A stretch of DNA of 47,980 nucleotides, from positions 1 to 47,980 of the forward strand of contig AZLU01000061.1 of the NCBI GenBank assembly GCA_002224055.1. Reading direction: 5' to 3'. The notes beneath the pieces were generated by a model that made no database searches, was not told the origin of the DNA, and saw only the letters and a list, made by a program, of their open reading frames with translations. Source of the DNA: Pezizomycotina sp. ARF18 (taxonomy: Eukaryota > Ascomycota). Made by a program: the position numbers and the translations under genes. This document shows positions 1-11,000 of this stretch, one piece after another. The stretch's first letter is position 1, and each line of letters starts with the position of its first letter.

Positions 1-374
1 AATCGGTGACGGCGGTGGCGAGAGCGAAGTGGGGACCGAGTGGGGTGTGGGGATTTGGCGGCGTGGCCAGAAGTGTTCGGGCAATGAAGGAGCGACGGAG
101 CAAAGCCCTGGGACGCCGTGGGGGGTCGAGGGTCGCGAAGTGAAGGCTTCTTGCGCAGGTGCGCTCCTGGGTGTAGCCGTCTTGATACGCTTACTGGTTG
201 GCGTGGTCGGCGTCCCTGGCGACCGCTTCCTCTTCCGGCTAAGCTTGGGTGGACGACCGCCTTGCGACTGGACGAGCTCATGGCGTGCTTCTGGCGGCGC
301 AGACGTTGGCGTCTCCTTGAGGTGCTGCGCTTCGGATTTCGTGTGTATTTTGGGGCCGTACTGGTTGGATTCTG
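1..374 (-). CDS. Partial gene: basic AT-hook/NLS-like protein, cut by window edge
   Basis: On the minus strand one frame stays open for about 120 codons from about 374 to the left edge. It encodes a low-complexity basic protein containing GRPPKLSRKRKR, then a T/P-rich stretch TPTTPTSKRIKTATPRSAP, then a Pro/Ser-rich tail. GRPPK resembles an AT-hook core, and the KRKR and SKRIK clusters look like a nuclear localisation signal, so a chromatin or transcription factor is a reasonable guess. A TGGCCAG at about 375 could be the splice acceptor of this exon. The plus-strand frames through the same DNA look like shadows. The 3' part lies outside the window, so the family cannot be named. Confidence 0.45.
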
Positions 375-614
375 ACACTGGCCATTAAACAATCGTGAGG
401 ACTCACGTTTGGGGTCTCAAAAGGCTTCAGGGAAATAGAAGAAGGGCCGTTTGACTTGTGGCTCCGTTACTCGAGTCTGGATTGCACCGCTGGCGTGATA
501 TCAACACCTTTCAATGTTGATTTATATTTATTTATTTATTTTGCCTGAAAAGTGCCTGTTTATTTGAAGCTCTCACTTTGAAGGTAATTATTGAGTATAA
601 CTTTTTTTCCCGAA

Positions 615-625
615 AAATAAACAAA

Positions 626-668
<43 letters not shown>

Positions 669-750
669 AATAAATAAATAAATATAAATAAATAATAAAT
701 AAATAAATAAAATAAATAAATAAATAAATAAATAGATAGATAGATAAATT
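615..750. repeat. (TAAA)n tetranucleotide microsatellite
   Basis: About 130 bp of nearly uninterrupted AAAT/TAAA units with a few one-base interruptions, ending in a short run of TAGA units. It creates a false minus-strand reading frame rich in Tyr, Leu, Phe and Ile (532-915), which is not a gene. Confidence 0.97.
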
Positions 751-1153
751 AGTTAGTGAGTCGACATCAGAGAAAAGTGTAGTATTAGAAAGTTTATCTT
801 CAAGTACCCTTTCTAAGATAAAGAAGGAAACTTTGCGCAACACAGCATGATGATGCACGGGCACAACAGACGGTTTGTAACAGCACGACACGATGGCCAG
901 TTGACAACACGACATGATGGTCTACAATATCACGACATCATAGATTTGCCAGTACGATATGACGTTTGTAATTGTCACAGCGCGAGAGCTAATAGATGTT
1001 TATGAAACGGTCTTTGTTATAATAAGAAAGGCAACATTAGCCGCTCAGCCTTTCCCTAAGCTTCTGACATTTCCAATTCGACCAGAAAAAAAAACCCTAA
1101 TCAGGAATCTAATGGTGTCTGCAACTGCAACTTCTGCTTAAGCTTTAGCCGAT

Positions 1154-1330
1154 GCCAAAAAAAAAAAAAAAAAAAAAAAAAAAGGAACGTTCTTTTCGGA
1201 TGTTCCATGCAGGAAACGAAACTGGACGGAAAACGCCAATCAAAGCTAAATCCAAAAGAACGTGTCTTTCTGTCTTTTGGACGATCGTGAATTAGCTTCC
1301 TTTTTTTTTTTTTTTTTTTTTTTTTTTGGC
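1154..1330. repeat. Foldback: inverted A27/T27 arms around a 109-bp centre
   Basis: Left arm is GCC, then 27 A, then GGAA (1154-1187). Right arm is TTCC, then 27 T, then GGC (1297-1330), the exact reverse complement over 34 bp. Inside, CGTTCTTTT at 1188 can pair with AAAAGAACG near 1253, giving a second stem. The unit could be a small foldback or MITE-like insertion, or two independent homopolymers with a coincidental flank. No target-site duplication was identified. Confidence 0.6.
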
Positions 1331-2956
1331 GAAACTGTAAAAGTATTGTTATTTACTAATATATAGATCTTTCAATGATTATTATTGTTTTTACCGATGG
1401 AGAAAACGTTGAAAACTGGCATTATTCATATACAGAAAAGTGCATGAACATGAGCAAACCTTTGCATGCATACATGTAGTAGTGCATATAGTGCCAGAAG
1501 TCGGCCCATCTGATAAATTCCATCACACTATCTAGGAAAAAGATGTAATTTCGCCGACAGCGCTGCAATATTCATTATTATATCAACTTTACTAGCTGGG
1601 AATAAATCTCAGTCTTACGGTTCCTCGTGGAACGAAAAAAACTCCTGTGTAACTCTAATAATCAATAACAAAAAAAGAAAAAAAAAAAAAAAAAAACAAG
1701 CCGGAAGAGTAAGAATACCTGTCATTACCAAACATTTTTTTTTCCGAATCGTAGTCGAACCGAACCGAGAAAACTGAGAAAAACACTGAACGCCTATATA
1801 TCGTTTACCGTGAGGTATATCGTGAACACATAATCTGGGCGGGTTGTGGGTAGGCGTTGCGTGGAGTAACGAGGATATTTACAAACGAAAAAGGGTTTTA
1901 ATCCATTTATTAAGGAATATAGGACAAGAAGGCGTACAAAAATACATCAAAGACGATGATCAAATACATTAGCCGTACCGTGAAGAAAAAAGCGAAACGA
2001 GCGCGGGTACAAAAAGTAAGATATGTAGACCAAGTTGGAGGAGATGCGCCGTCTGCCTTTCCATCGAAAATGAGAAACGATCATACATAAAGGTTGAGAG
2101 ATCACTAAAGGTGGTAAAACGTATAGAATTCGATATTTAAAATTTACGACGAAACGTATACCATATAAGGAAAAAGGAAGTAACGTAAACCATCAAATCA
2201 TCGCAAAATAATTCAAATAATCGTGAAAAAGAAGTTATATATGTGGAAACAAAATGAACGATAACGTGTGCAGAGAGCAGATCGTATTAGAAAAGATACT
2301 TGAAGAAAGAATTAAATGGACGAAGAAGAAAACGGAATTAAGAGTGAAGAAACACAGAAAATGAAAAAAATATAAGAAACATAAAAGCATTAGAAAATGA
2401 AAAACATTAGAAAATCAAAAACGTTCGAAAAACGACCAATATAGGAAAAATGACTAACATAGGAAAGTGAAAAGACAAGCAATGCACAAATCGTAATACA
2501 TGGATGACGTGAACAAAAGGGAAAAAGGAAAATTACAAAGTGGAGATGAAGAAAATACGGAGGGAAAATGAAGAAAATACAAAGGAGAAATAAAGGAAAT
2601 CAAATGAGAAAATAACGAAGGTATTAAAAAAATATGATAAAATGTTCTTTCGTACAATCTTTAGGAAAAAAACTAAAATTCTCCTTTTTTTATCGTTGCA
2701 GAAGGAGACCTGTGAGAGAAAAGAACTATCATTGAAATATGGGGATTAAAAGATGTAATAAACTCGCTCGCTCAACCAGAAGTTTGTATCCGTGAAGAAA
2801 GAAAAAATGAAAAAAAATGAAAACGTGAAGGATCTCCCGATCGGAAAATTCCAATGCTGGAGTTTTTTCTGTTTTACGACGACGCAGGAACTGGAGGTGG
2901 AACTCTGGAGATGGCGTTCGTTCTGTTGATCCTTCGAGTTGGGAACCGTTAACAGG

Positions 2957-3522
2957 CTAAGACTCGATGATCGGACGATATTCGACAGCCGATCCAGATC
3001 CACCGACTCCTTTAGTACTGGCGACTGTCTCATCAGCTTGATGTTGACGGCCGGTTGGAGTTTGCAACGTTCTTTCCGATATTTTTAATATGGCGGATTG
3101 TCGGCTGGGATCGGGAGAAGACGCGGCGGATGATGTTGAAGAGGCTGCCGCGCTTGTAGATTGGCTGACCGATCTGTAATCGACGATACTTGTTAGCAAG
3201 TAGATCTCCAACAGAGAGAAATTGTAGACAAGAATTTTGTCATTTTTGGTGGGGAAGAACTTACGTGATGTGTTTCCACGGTTCAGGCAGAGAATCACGG
3301 CGGAGTAGTGCGCTATTATCTGACGGTGTCCTGTGGGAAGCAAAGAAGCTATGAATCAGCAACCATCGAGTTTTGGAAAAAAAAAAAAAAAAAAACAGAC
3401 TGGGAGAGCTGGAAGTGAGGGTCGGAAGGTGGTTGAGGAAAAGCTACTCACGATATCGGTGCCGCCATGACCAGTGCCACTAATGCGTACACGATGAAGA
3501 GCGTGAACGAGTTGAGCTTCAT
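2957..3522 (-). CDS. Small secreted protein, three exons, intact
   Basis: Exons 3522-3452, 3330-3265 and 3173-2957 are joined by introns with donors GTGAGT and GTAAGT and acceptors CAG. The spliced frame is open for 117 codons to TAG at 2957-2959. The N terminus is a classic signal peptide: MKLNS, then a hydrophobic core TLFIVYALVALVM, then a likely cleavage after MAA. A dibasic LLRR|D near residue 35 could be a Kex2 site. The mature part is Ser/Ala/Thr-rich (SSTSSAASSP) with no cysteine and no recognised domain, ending in EYRPIIES. The first intron carries a 19-A run. Secretion is inferred; the function is unknown (effector-like or cell-wall protein). This is the only gene here with no apparent frameshift. 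Confidence 0.8.
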
Positions 3523-4320
3523 CGTGGAGGAATGTCGGGTGGATCTCTATGAGAAAGTTACGATGATCGTGGTTAGCTTCAGCAATGCAAATACAGATGA
3601 AGCAATAGCGCATAGGACTTGAAGGGGTCGTCCGACATACCTGATGGTTAAAGTTGATGTCTGAGTATCTCCAGATCGTAAAGAGCTTCGAAGAAATGTG
3701 AAGATGATGGAATTGGAGATTTTAATAACCTGTACAGTATACTTTTGTTTGATGGTTTGAAGGTCGAACCTTTTTGTCGTAAAAGGAAGAGATGACTTTT
3801 GCAATACTACTAGAAAAGTATTTAGTATTGTCCGTTATATTCGTTTCGATTGATTGTTCGTGGAGGGATCTTTTTTTTGTGGGAAAGGTGTTTCCGTTTG
3901 GGAGGGAGAGAATGGGAGGTGAATATTCAGGGCTGTCATAGCGCCAAGTGAATAGAACCTGATCTGTAGAACCAGGGGCGGATCAGGATGGTTCGCCATT
4001 GTGGATAGTGTTGAATAGCCAGTTTGTGTTTTTTTTTTTTTTTTGGGCTATTGAGGGTGAATAGAGCCATGTGGTGATGTCTATTGAGAGTGAATAGAGG
4101 GGAGGTTGGCGATAGTGGTGATAGTGGGTGTGGTGGTGGTGTTGAGGGTAGAAAATGTTTAATAATTTTTGATTTTTTCCTATTGAGGTCAATAGAAGTA
4201 GAAGTAGAATAGAGGAGGAGGAGAGAAATATAGGTGTGAGAATTAATTATTTATTATTATATTATATTATTAGGTGGCTTGTGAAATAGAAATTCTCAAT
4301 AGGCTCAATAGAGGGAAAAT
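3523..4320. other. Intergenic upstream of the secreted-protein gene
   Basis: This contains the presumed promoter and 5' UTR of the secreted-protein gene and a T16 run near 4028. From about 4048 a recurring imperfect palindrome appears. No reading frame here looks protein-coding. Confidence 0.5.
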
Positions 4321-5023
4321 AACTGTTAGCCTGCCATACTGATATCACAAGTCCTATTGACAGGGCAGCTACTGCAGCGAAAAAAAAAAGAAAAAAAAAA
4401 AAAGGCTTTACTGATCCAAAATAAAATCAGTATATCGAAAATGAAGTTCTCAATGAGGTATACCTGCCATTGCGAAGCAGGATGAAGCTTGGAGTCTTCG
4501 AGACGGTAATGAACCATCTGGCTTATAGTCATGCCCGAATATAAATATCCGCCAAGAGCACTGTAGCTGGGTAGGAGGAACCTGCACGCCAGGCACACAA
4601 GACGCTCCGTAGAATTTCGCTCTTCTTCGGATGTTCTGGTTACGAGACTGGAATTTCGCCTAAAGCCGAAGTTGCTAGAGTTGAAGACATTTTCCAAAAG
4701 CCTAGTTTGCTGCGGATGTCCAATAAACTAGCTTCTTTAATAGGAATCGGCTCGTCTCACTTTCGGCATGACACCCGGTTCCAATAACGCGGGGTGTGCT
4801 TCAAAAACCCCACAGGTCACAAAAAAAAAAAAAAAAAAAGCAATTGTCAATAGAAGAGAAATATGATATAAGTTTTCTAGACAGTAAGCAGTGTATATCT
4901 TCTACTGACAGGGCGTATAACATCAAATCAACCGTTAGTCGTGAAATTCCCAGACTTCGGTTTCAGGTCTTTGTTTATTCAGGCTTGATATATGCGTGCA
5001 ATCTCGCCTATTGAGGTGAATAG
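4048..5023. repeat. Dispersed imperfect palindrome CTATTGAG-n-GAATAG
   Basis: Near-identical copies lie at 4048-4064 (CTATTGAGGGTGAATAG), 4081-4097, 4180-4195 and 5008-5023. Partial or inverted versions lie near 4290 and 4352. Each has CTATT and AATAG as inverted half-sites around a GAGGTG-like centre. A related copy sits at 41324-41339 beside a T30 run. The layout suggests a repeated binding site or repeat-element debris; no factor is assigned. Confidence 0.6.
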
Positions 5024-8000
5024 ACGTGCGTGCTATAGAGTTGAAATACTTTTTTTTTTTTTTTTAACCTTGACAAATTATTGCAGCATCTTTCACAAAG
5101 GGCTTTTTTCCACCAGGGTCTCTCTGAGACTGTATCACGATAGATACCTGTATAATCGATTCTTCCATACTCCGGTGGCTTTTGGAGACAAAGCGATTTA
5201 GAGTGCCGATTCTTTTCTTTCTTTCTTTCTTCCTGTTTTTTTTTTTTTCTTTTCTTTTTTTTTGGGGTTGAGAACCTTCACGACCGTAGATCCCGCGGAT
5301 TTTCCGTCATATTCAATGCGCTTGAAAAAAAAAGGAACCCCTAGGTAATAAAAATAAATAAATCATACCTACCACTACTCAAGCGCTCAAAATTCAACTA
5401 TACTGAGTAAATCATCGCTATCCATTTACTAGCCATCGCGTTTTCTTTCTCAGCACGGAATACAAATTATACTCTTTACTCACTTTTAGGATGAAATCCC
5501 CCAAAAAAAAAGTTTGCCCACATTTGGATCTTCGGAGGTTCTGGTTACGAGACGGATTTGGATCTATAGAAGTCCAATCGAAATATCTTTCGATAGCGCA
5601 CTAATCAAACAGTATACTGCACAGAGAGGCGATATGAGCAGCGTAGTATTCCCGGCGCAAAAATTACTACCGTTTCATATTCTCCTCAAACACCGGTATG
5701 CCGTAGTATCGTATCAGTATAATTTCTTTTCATAAACATATTTCGCTTCCTAGCTCTAGGCGTGCTTGAAATGTCGAGTCCGCGAGCTCATGAGATAATC
5801 TGTACTAAACGTTGATGTTTTTGACGGGAAGCTGATATCGACAGGAAACTACTGCTGTCTCGAGCTACGAGATTAGTATGATACTAGCTACGAATTCTAC
5901 AATTCCAGCGCTGGAAGCATACCAGTAAACCCCCATTCTTCATGGATGCAGAGTATAACAGTAGAAAAAGACCCGATTGCGTCGTAGCTCCCAAAAGTTC
6001 CACGGATAAGTATCCACCGCGTGAAGCCAGTAGCTTTCAGATTGCTAGGTCTCGAGAGGCATAGAACACGCCGCAAGGATTTGACATGAAAACAGTATAG
6101 GACAGTGTCAAACACGAAGGCTACGAAAACCCATCTTGCATCATAATCGGTAGCGAGTGAATCATGCTCTCGGGATTGGATTGAGAGAGGTATGATATTG
6201 TCAAAACTGAACGTTAAAATCTAATACCAGCCAGCAATTAATAACGCGATAGGGAGGTGGATAATTTGCTACTAGCCTATCACGATGAACAACAGGCTCC
6301 GAGAGAAGCTCTCGGAACGATATGCTATTTTACGTCTAGAGAAGCCGCGTTCTGTATCAGCTTCTTGACGTATTCAAAGTTTCGCAATATCGTCACAGCA
6401 TAAGGCGTTGCATAACGCAAATAATCCCTCGTAACTTTATGGACCCCTTCAGTATCTACTTAGGATAAGACGGGATGGATCTAAGGTCTCTCGTTTGATA
6501 GAAAGTTATTGAGACAAGAACAACGGAGAAGCATGTAGACGCGTAGGACATACGTGTCCCCAACTTTCAAATTTTCCAGTAGTATACACGTCCTTTACGG
6601 CATATCAGTAAGAACTACATCGACGGTTGGTGGGAAAAGCTTACCAGTAAAAAAAAATGAAATCCTCTCTTGTAGGCCACTAGATAAGTATTCACTGCAT
6701 CAAATATTGGGCACATGGCAAATACCCCCGTCATATATCCTTTCTCGAACGTCCGTAGAGTCGTATTAATGTGGAGTATTCTACAACCCGTATCATCAGT
6801 TCATAATTCTAGATGAGATCGAAGCGCGTAAACTTACAAGATCATTGGATAATACGACTAATAGCCATCTTAGGAGTCTTACGAAGACTTTCAACACAAA
6901 TAGACAGTGGGAGACCCAAGCAGCTAGAGCATATGCATTCCTAGCCTCTAGATTTCTAGAAAACACGCCCAGCGGATATCAGTAAACTGCACATCTGCCG
7001 GAGACCAGTACATAACGAGTAGAGAAGCACCCCCCCCCCCCTTCTCTTTCTTCCAGTTTCTTCTTATCTCCGAGCGATCTCTATTGGATACTAAGTAAAG
7101 CATCCCATCGCGTAAAAGCCGTTGATAATTCATATCACTACTTTAATACGCGTGGAACTGCCCTGGGGATGATATTAGAACACAACCGTGAAATAGCATC
7201 GAGGTGTATGATACACGAAACGCTACGAAGAAGCGTATTTTACGTTGCACTGGTATGAGAGTATCAAGCTCGATAATTTAATTCACTCGCAACCTGTTAT
7301 CGCATGATTAACAACGAAGAATTCACGCAGCAGTATGATATTTTTAAAACTAAGCTTTAAAATCCAATACCGTCCATAGTTCATGGAAGAAAAAGGATAA
7401 TTTCTTTTACCTACCATTCCTATCTTGATGAAGAGCGGTTCCGGTAGAAGCTCCCTTAAAAGATATGGTATTTTAAGCCTAAAAGAAGCGCGTTCCGCAT
7501 AAGCTTTTCGAACATAATAATCGTTTGGGTATCGTTGGCGGCATAGAGCGTTATATAGCCTGCGTCTTTCAAGTTATAACTCCGGAGGCACTTCAGTGTC
7601 TATTCACCGAGATCCGCTTGGGATAAGACGGGGATGAAAGACCGTTCCTTTAACAGAAGGGTTACCAGGTAAGAAACGACGACAGTTCTCGAGACGTTGA
7701 ATTATGTTTGTTTTAACCTTCAGGTTTTTTCTCAGTATACTCTCTTTTACAAGATATCATTTGAAAAAGTACAATGATGACTTGGAAGCAAAAAAGGGAT
7801 AAATAGTAGAGAAAAGTCGAAATACTCTCCTCGGGTCTACTAGATAAGTATTTACCGCAAGCAATCCCTTCGTCCTCATATTACTGTTTTCAAATATCCG
7901 CTGTGTCTTCTTACAGCTTATATGAGAACATCGTGGATCCTTGAGGGGAGCATACGAACACTATCAGTTCCTCTAGTGCGATACTATTAACACGAGCATC

Positions 8001-11000
8001 GAGAGCACACGGTTATAAAAATTCACAGGGACCCCTTTGCATAGTTAGAAACAGAACGAGGCCGGTAACTGCGATATTAGTAGACCAAGCGTAATATATC
8101 TAATCCCGACGGCGATCAAAGCAACGCTCGCTTGACGAAAGTGTTATTAAGTCTTGAGACAGGAAATTGGGGAACCGAAAACTATAAAGCATACGTATTC
8201 CGAACTTTCAAGCTTCTTAGCCTTATACACCTTCAAGTACATTACTAAAAGCTACACCGGCAGATTGGTTGGCGGTGAATGATCAAGGCGTTTCCCAACG
8301 ATCTCACAGAACAACCTCTTCGGATAGAATATCAATATCCTAGAGACTGGAGATGAGCGAAAGAGAATTGCTAACGTCTAGAGCCGGATGAAAATCGGCG
8401 ATTCATATAGGCCGCAGTATCCAAGACGGACCGAAGAAAATGAATACCGGTGAAAAAAAAATCGAAATACTATTATCTAACCTTGAATAGAGCGACCCTT
8501 TGGATAAAGTATCCACCGCAATGCCCCTTTATATCTCAGAATACCGCTTCTAAAGGCTCTCCGAGAATATCCTTACGGATATTATGAGAACGCCTTGGAA
8601 TTGTTCGGGGGCATTGGGTATACAGAAGCTAAAAATCGTATTTACATCGTAATTGTAGGGAATATCATACAATCGTGGTTGAACGAGCCATGGGATAACT
8701 ATCAACGGCCAAAGAAGCGTAGGGATAATATTGCTAAAAATGAACGTGATTAGTCCCGACAGCTGCGAAGCTACGTATGGCTTGACGCAAAGTTTAATGA
8801 GACAGAAGTCGACGAAAACTCAGACAGCTAGAACATATGTATACTTGGCTTCGAAATTTTTTCCCTAGTAGTATACATCCTCTAGATACCACTAAGAACT
8901 ACGCTCGAGGAATTGGGGAACAGAGGATACCAGTAGCGAAAATCGAGATAATCCCATCGGGTCTAATCGATGAATTGTTGACTTCAACGCTTCCTCGTCG
9001 TTATCACTCCTTCCCGAGGAAACCTCAAGCATCCTGCCTGACAAAATGAAAAAGTATCGCGAACATGGTAATGGAGGATATGGATAATAACGGGCTTTCT
9101 ACCTCCTGTCCATACTAGTAGCAGGAGTATTAAGCTTTCGTGATTAGGAGTAATCCGTAAATTCGACGTATATCAAAAAAAAAAAATTTATCAACAGGCA
9201 AACGACGCCGGTTATGAGGGCTAAAACAAAGGTAATCTAATGTTGACGGCGGCTGAAGCACGCTCACTTGAAGAAGAAAGCCTACTGGGATGGGAAATCG
9301 GCGGAAAGGGTCGAAGGATCCGTATTCCTAGCATAATCTCTAGCGGCATTATGCTAGAGGGATACTAGTAGACCGCGTATATTATAGGAGGGGCTTCTTC
9401 GACTTCTTGATCCGGGGTGCAAGTATACGAGTAGAACGAAAACTACTATGATCTCTTGGCTTGGAAAAGAGCCCATGAGATAAGTATCCCTTGCGTCAGC
9501 CCGTTGCACCTTCATGATACTACTCCTGAAGGCCGACCTGTTGATAACACGCACGACATACATGAAAACCCAATGCCGTCAGATCATCGCCCAAGTCAGC
9601 GGCACGCGAATGCTGTGCGATACTTTCTTCGCGATGACAACCGCGGATTCACATTCTCAATACGTGATTGTGCTCCACCTGGATACTGAATTTCTCCACA
9701 TAAACGGTCCATATACCGCCAGCAGACATACTGGTTAGCAAACTCCTCGGCTTTGCAAGTATAAGGGACAGGCGAAACAAAACCAGCCTTTATCTAGTCT
9801 ATTATCCTGTGGCATTACCATTCATATGGCACTCTTACGCGTGAGCGGATTCCGTTGCGGTAGAAGCTTCAACTCCTTTCTATTGAAAGACCCGCAGTTC
9901 AATAACAAAGGGAGGAAAGTAGAGTAGCGCGATAAGAATCTTTAAGTAAATTCAATTTACGTTTCACCTCGTGGTCGATAACCATCAAGTGGAAAATTGT
10001 ATTGAGACATCGCTTCGAAAAGTAAACCCTCGACAGGACAACAGAACATATCCTCCCATCCAACCCTGAGCGGAGCAGGATAGCAAATGTATAATTAAGA
10101 AGAATATTCTTGATTCATAAGAGCAACACTTTTCTGAAATTTCTCTTTATCCTCGTTCCACACGATAGTCTTATTCCCACCTATCTGCCACTTCTTCCGA
10201 TGAATTAGAGAAACGTAGACGACACAGTTATCTGCTAAAGACAGTTACTCTCACTGGATAAAATGAGCTAGTGGCTATTCAGTGATGCAACGTAAGCAAT
10301 TTACTCTCATGAGGTATGTGTCTAGTTGACGCTGAAGAGGTTGTAGTTAGTCTCGCTTCGTGAGTACGAGTCCGTGGGCAACGATAGGGTTCAACAATTC
10401 TAAGCTTAATTAAGAAGAGGGGGAGGGGGTTGTCTCAGTTTAATGCAATACAGCAAGTATCTCGCACACGTCCGCTAGAGATACGCATTACCATTAGCCA
10501 ATGGAAACGCTCGCCTACTATACAAAAGTCTGAGCTGTAACTCTAGATTTGAATGTAAGGATGCTCTAAGATGACAGATATTAATACGTTGAGCTACCAA
10601 CGACTGACGTCGCTTTACATATTATCCATGTAATATGCCAGCCAACAAATGGGATCATAAAACCTACGAATCAATTACAGAGTGAAGATATGATATCCAA
10701 CAACCGCTCTTCCACAGGATATGGATTTTTCTTTCTCGTAAAAGTACGTATCATATCAAGACGAGCAACCCCATTTTTTACGGCAGTTCTTAGGACTCGT
10801 CTGCTCTGTTATAATATCACCTATGATAACAAGAGCCTTGTAAATTCAGCTCCAGCTACGATGCTACAACGAAAGCAGGAGACCCGCTTGTGTAAAATGC
10901 GTTCTAGAAGATTTTCGAGGTCTACCTTGATATTTTATGGATCGACTGCTTGTTCGAAATCATATACAGCATGCGTAAGGGCCGCCAAATCATACTACTG

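Larger units (their letters stand above)
400..2956. other. Intergenic, low-complexity, no supported gene
   Basis: About 2.5 kb without a convincing reading frame. It contains the TAAA microsatellite (615-750), a patch around 855-950 with loose repeats of a CACGACATGATGG-like motif, the A27/T27 foldback (1154-1330), another A-rich run near 1675-1696, and AT-rich sequence with many short purine-rich words (2150-2650). The last few hundred bases lie downstream of the secreted-protein gene and may include its 3' UTR. Confidence 0.6.

Noticed and set aside
532-915. 127-codon minus-strand frame rich in Leu/Ile/Phe/Tyr
   Set aside because: It is the translation of the TAAA microsatellite; there is no domain and no coding-type base use.
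4776-4802. Possible tRNA or terminator at an ACACCC...GGGGTGT hairpin with GGTTCCAA
   Set aside because: Only one stem is present; no A box, anticodon arm or acceptor stem can be built.
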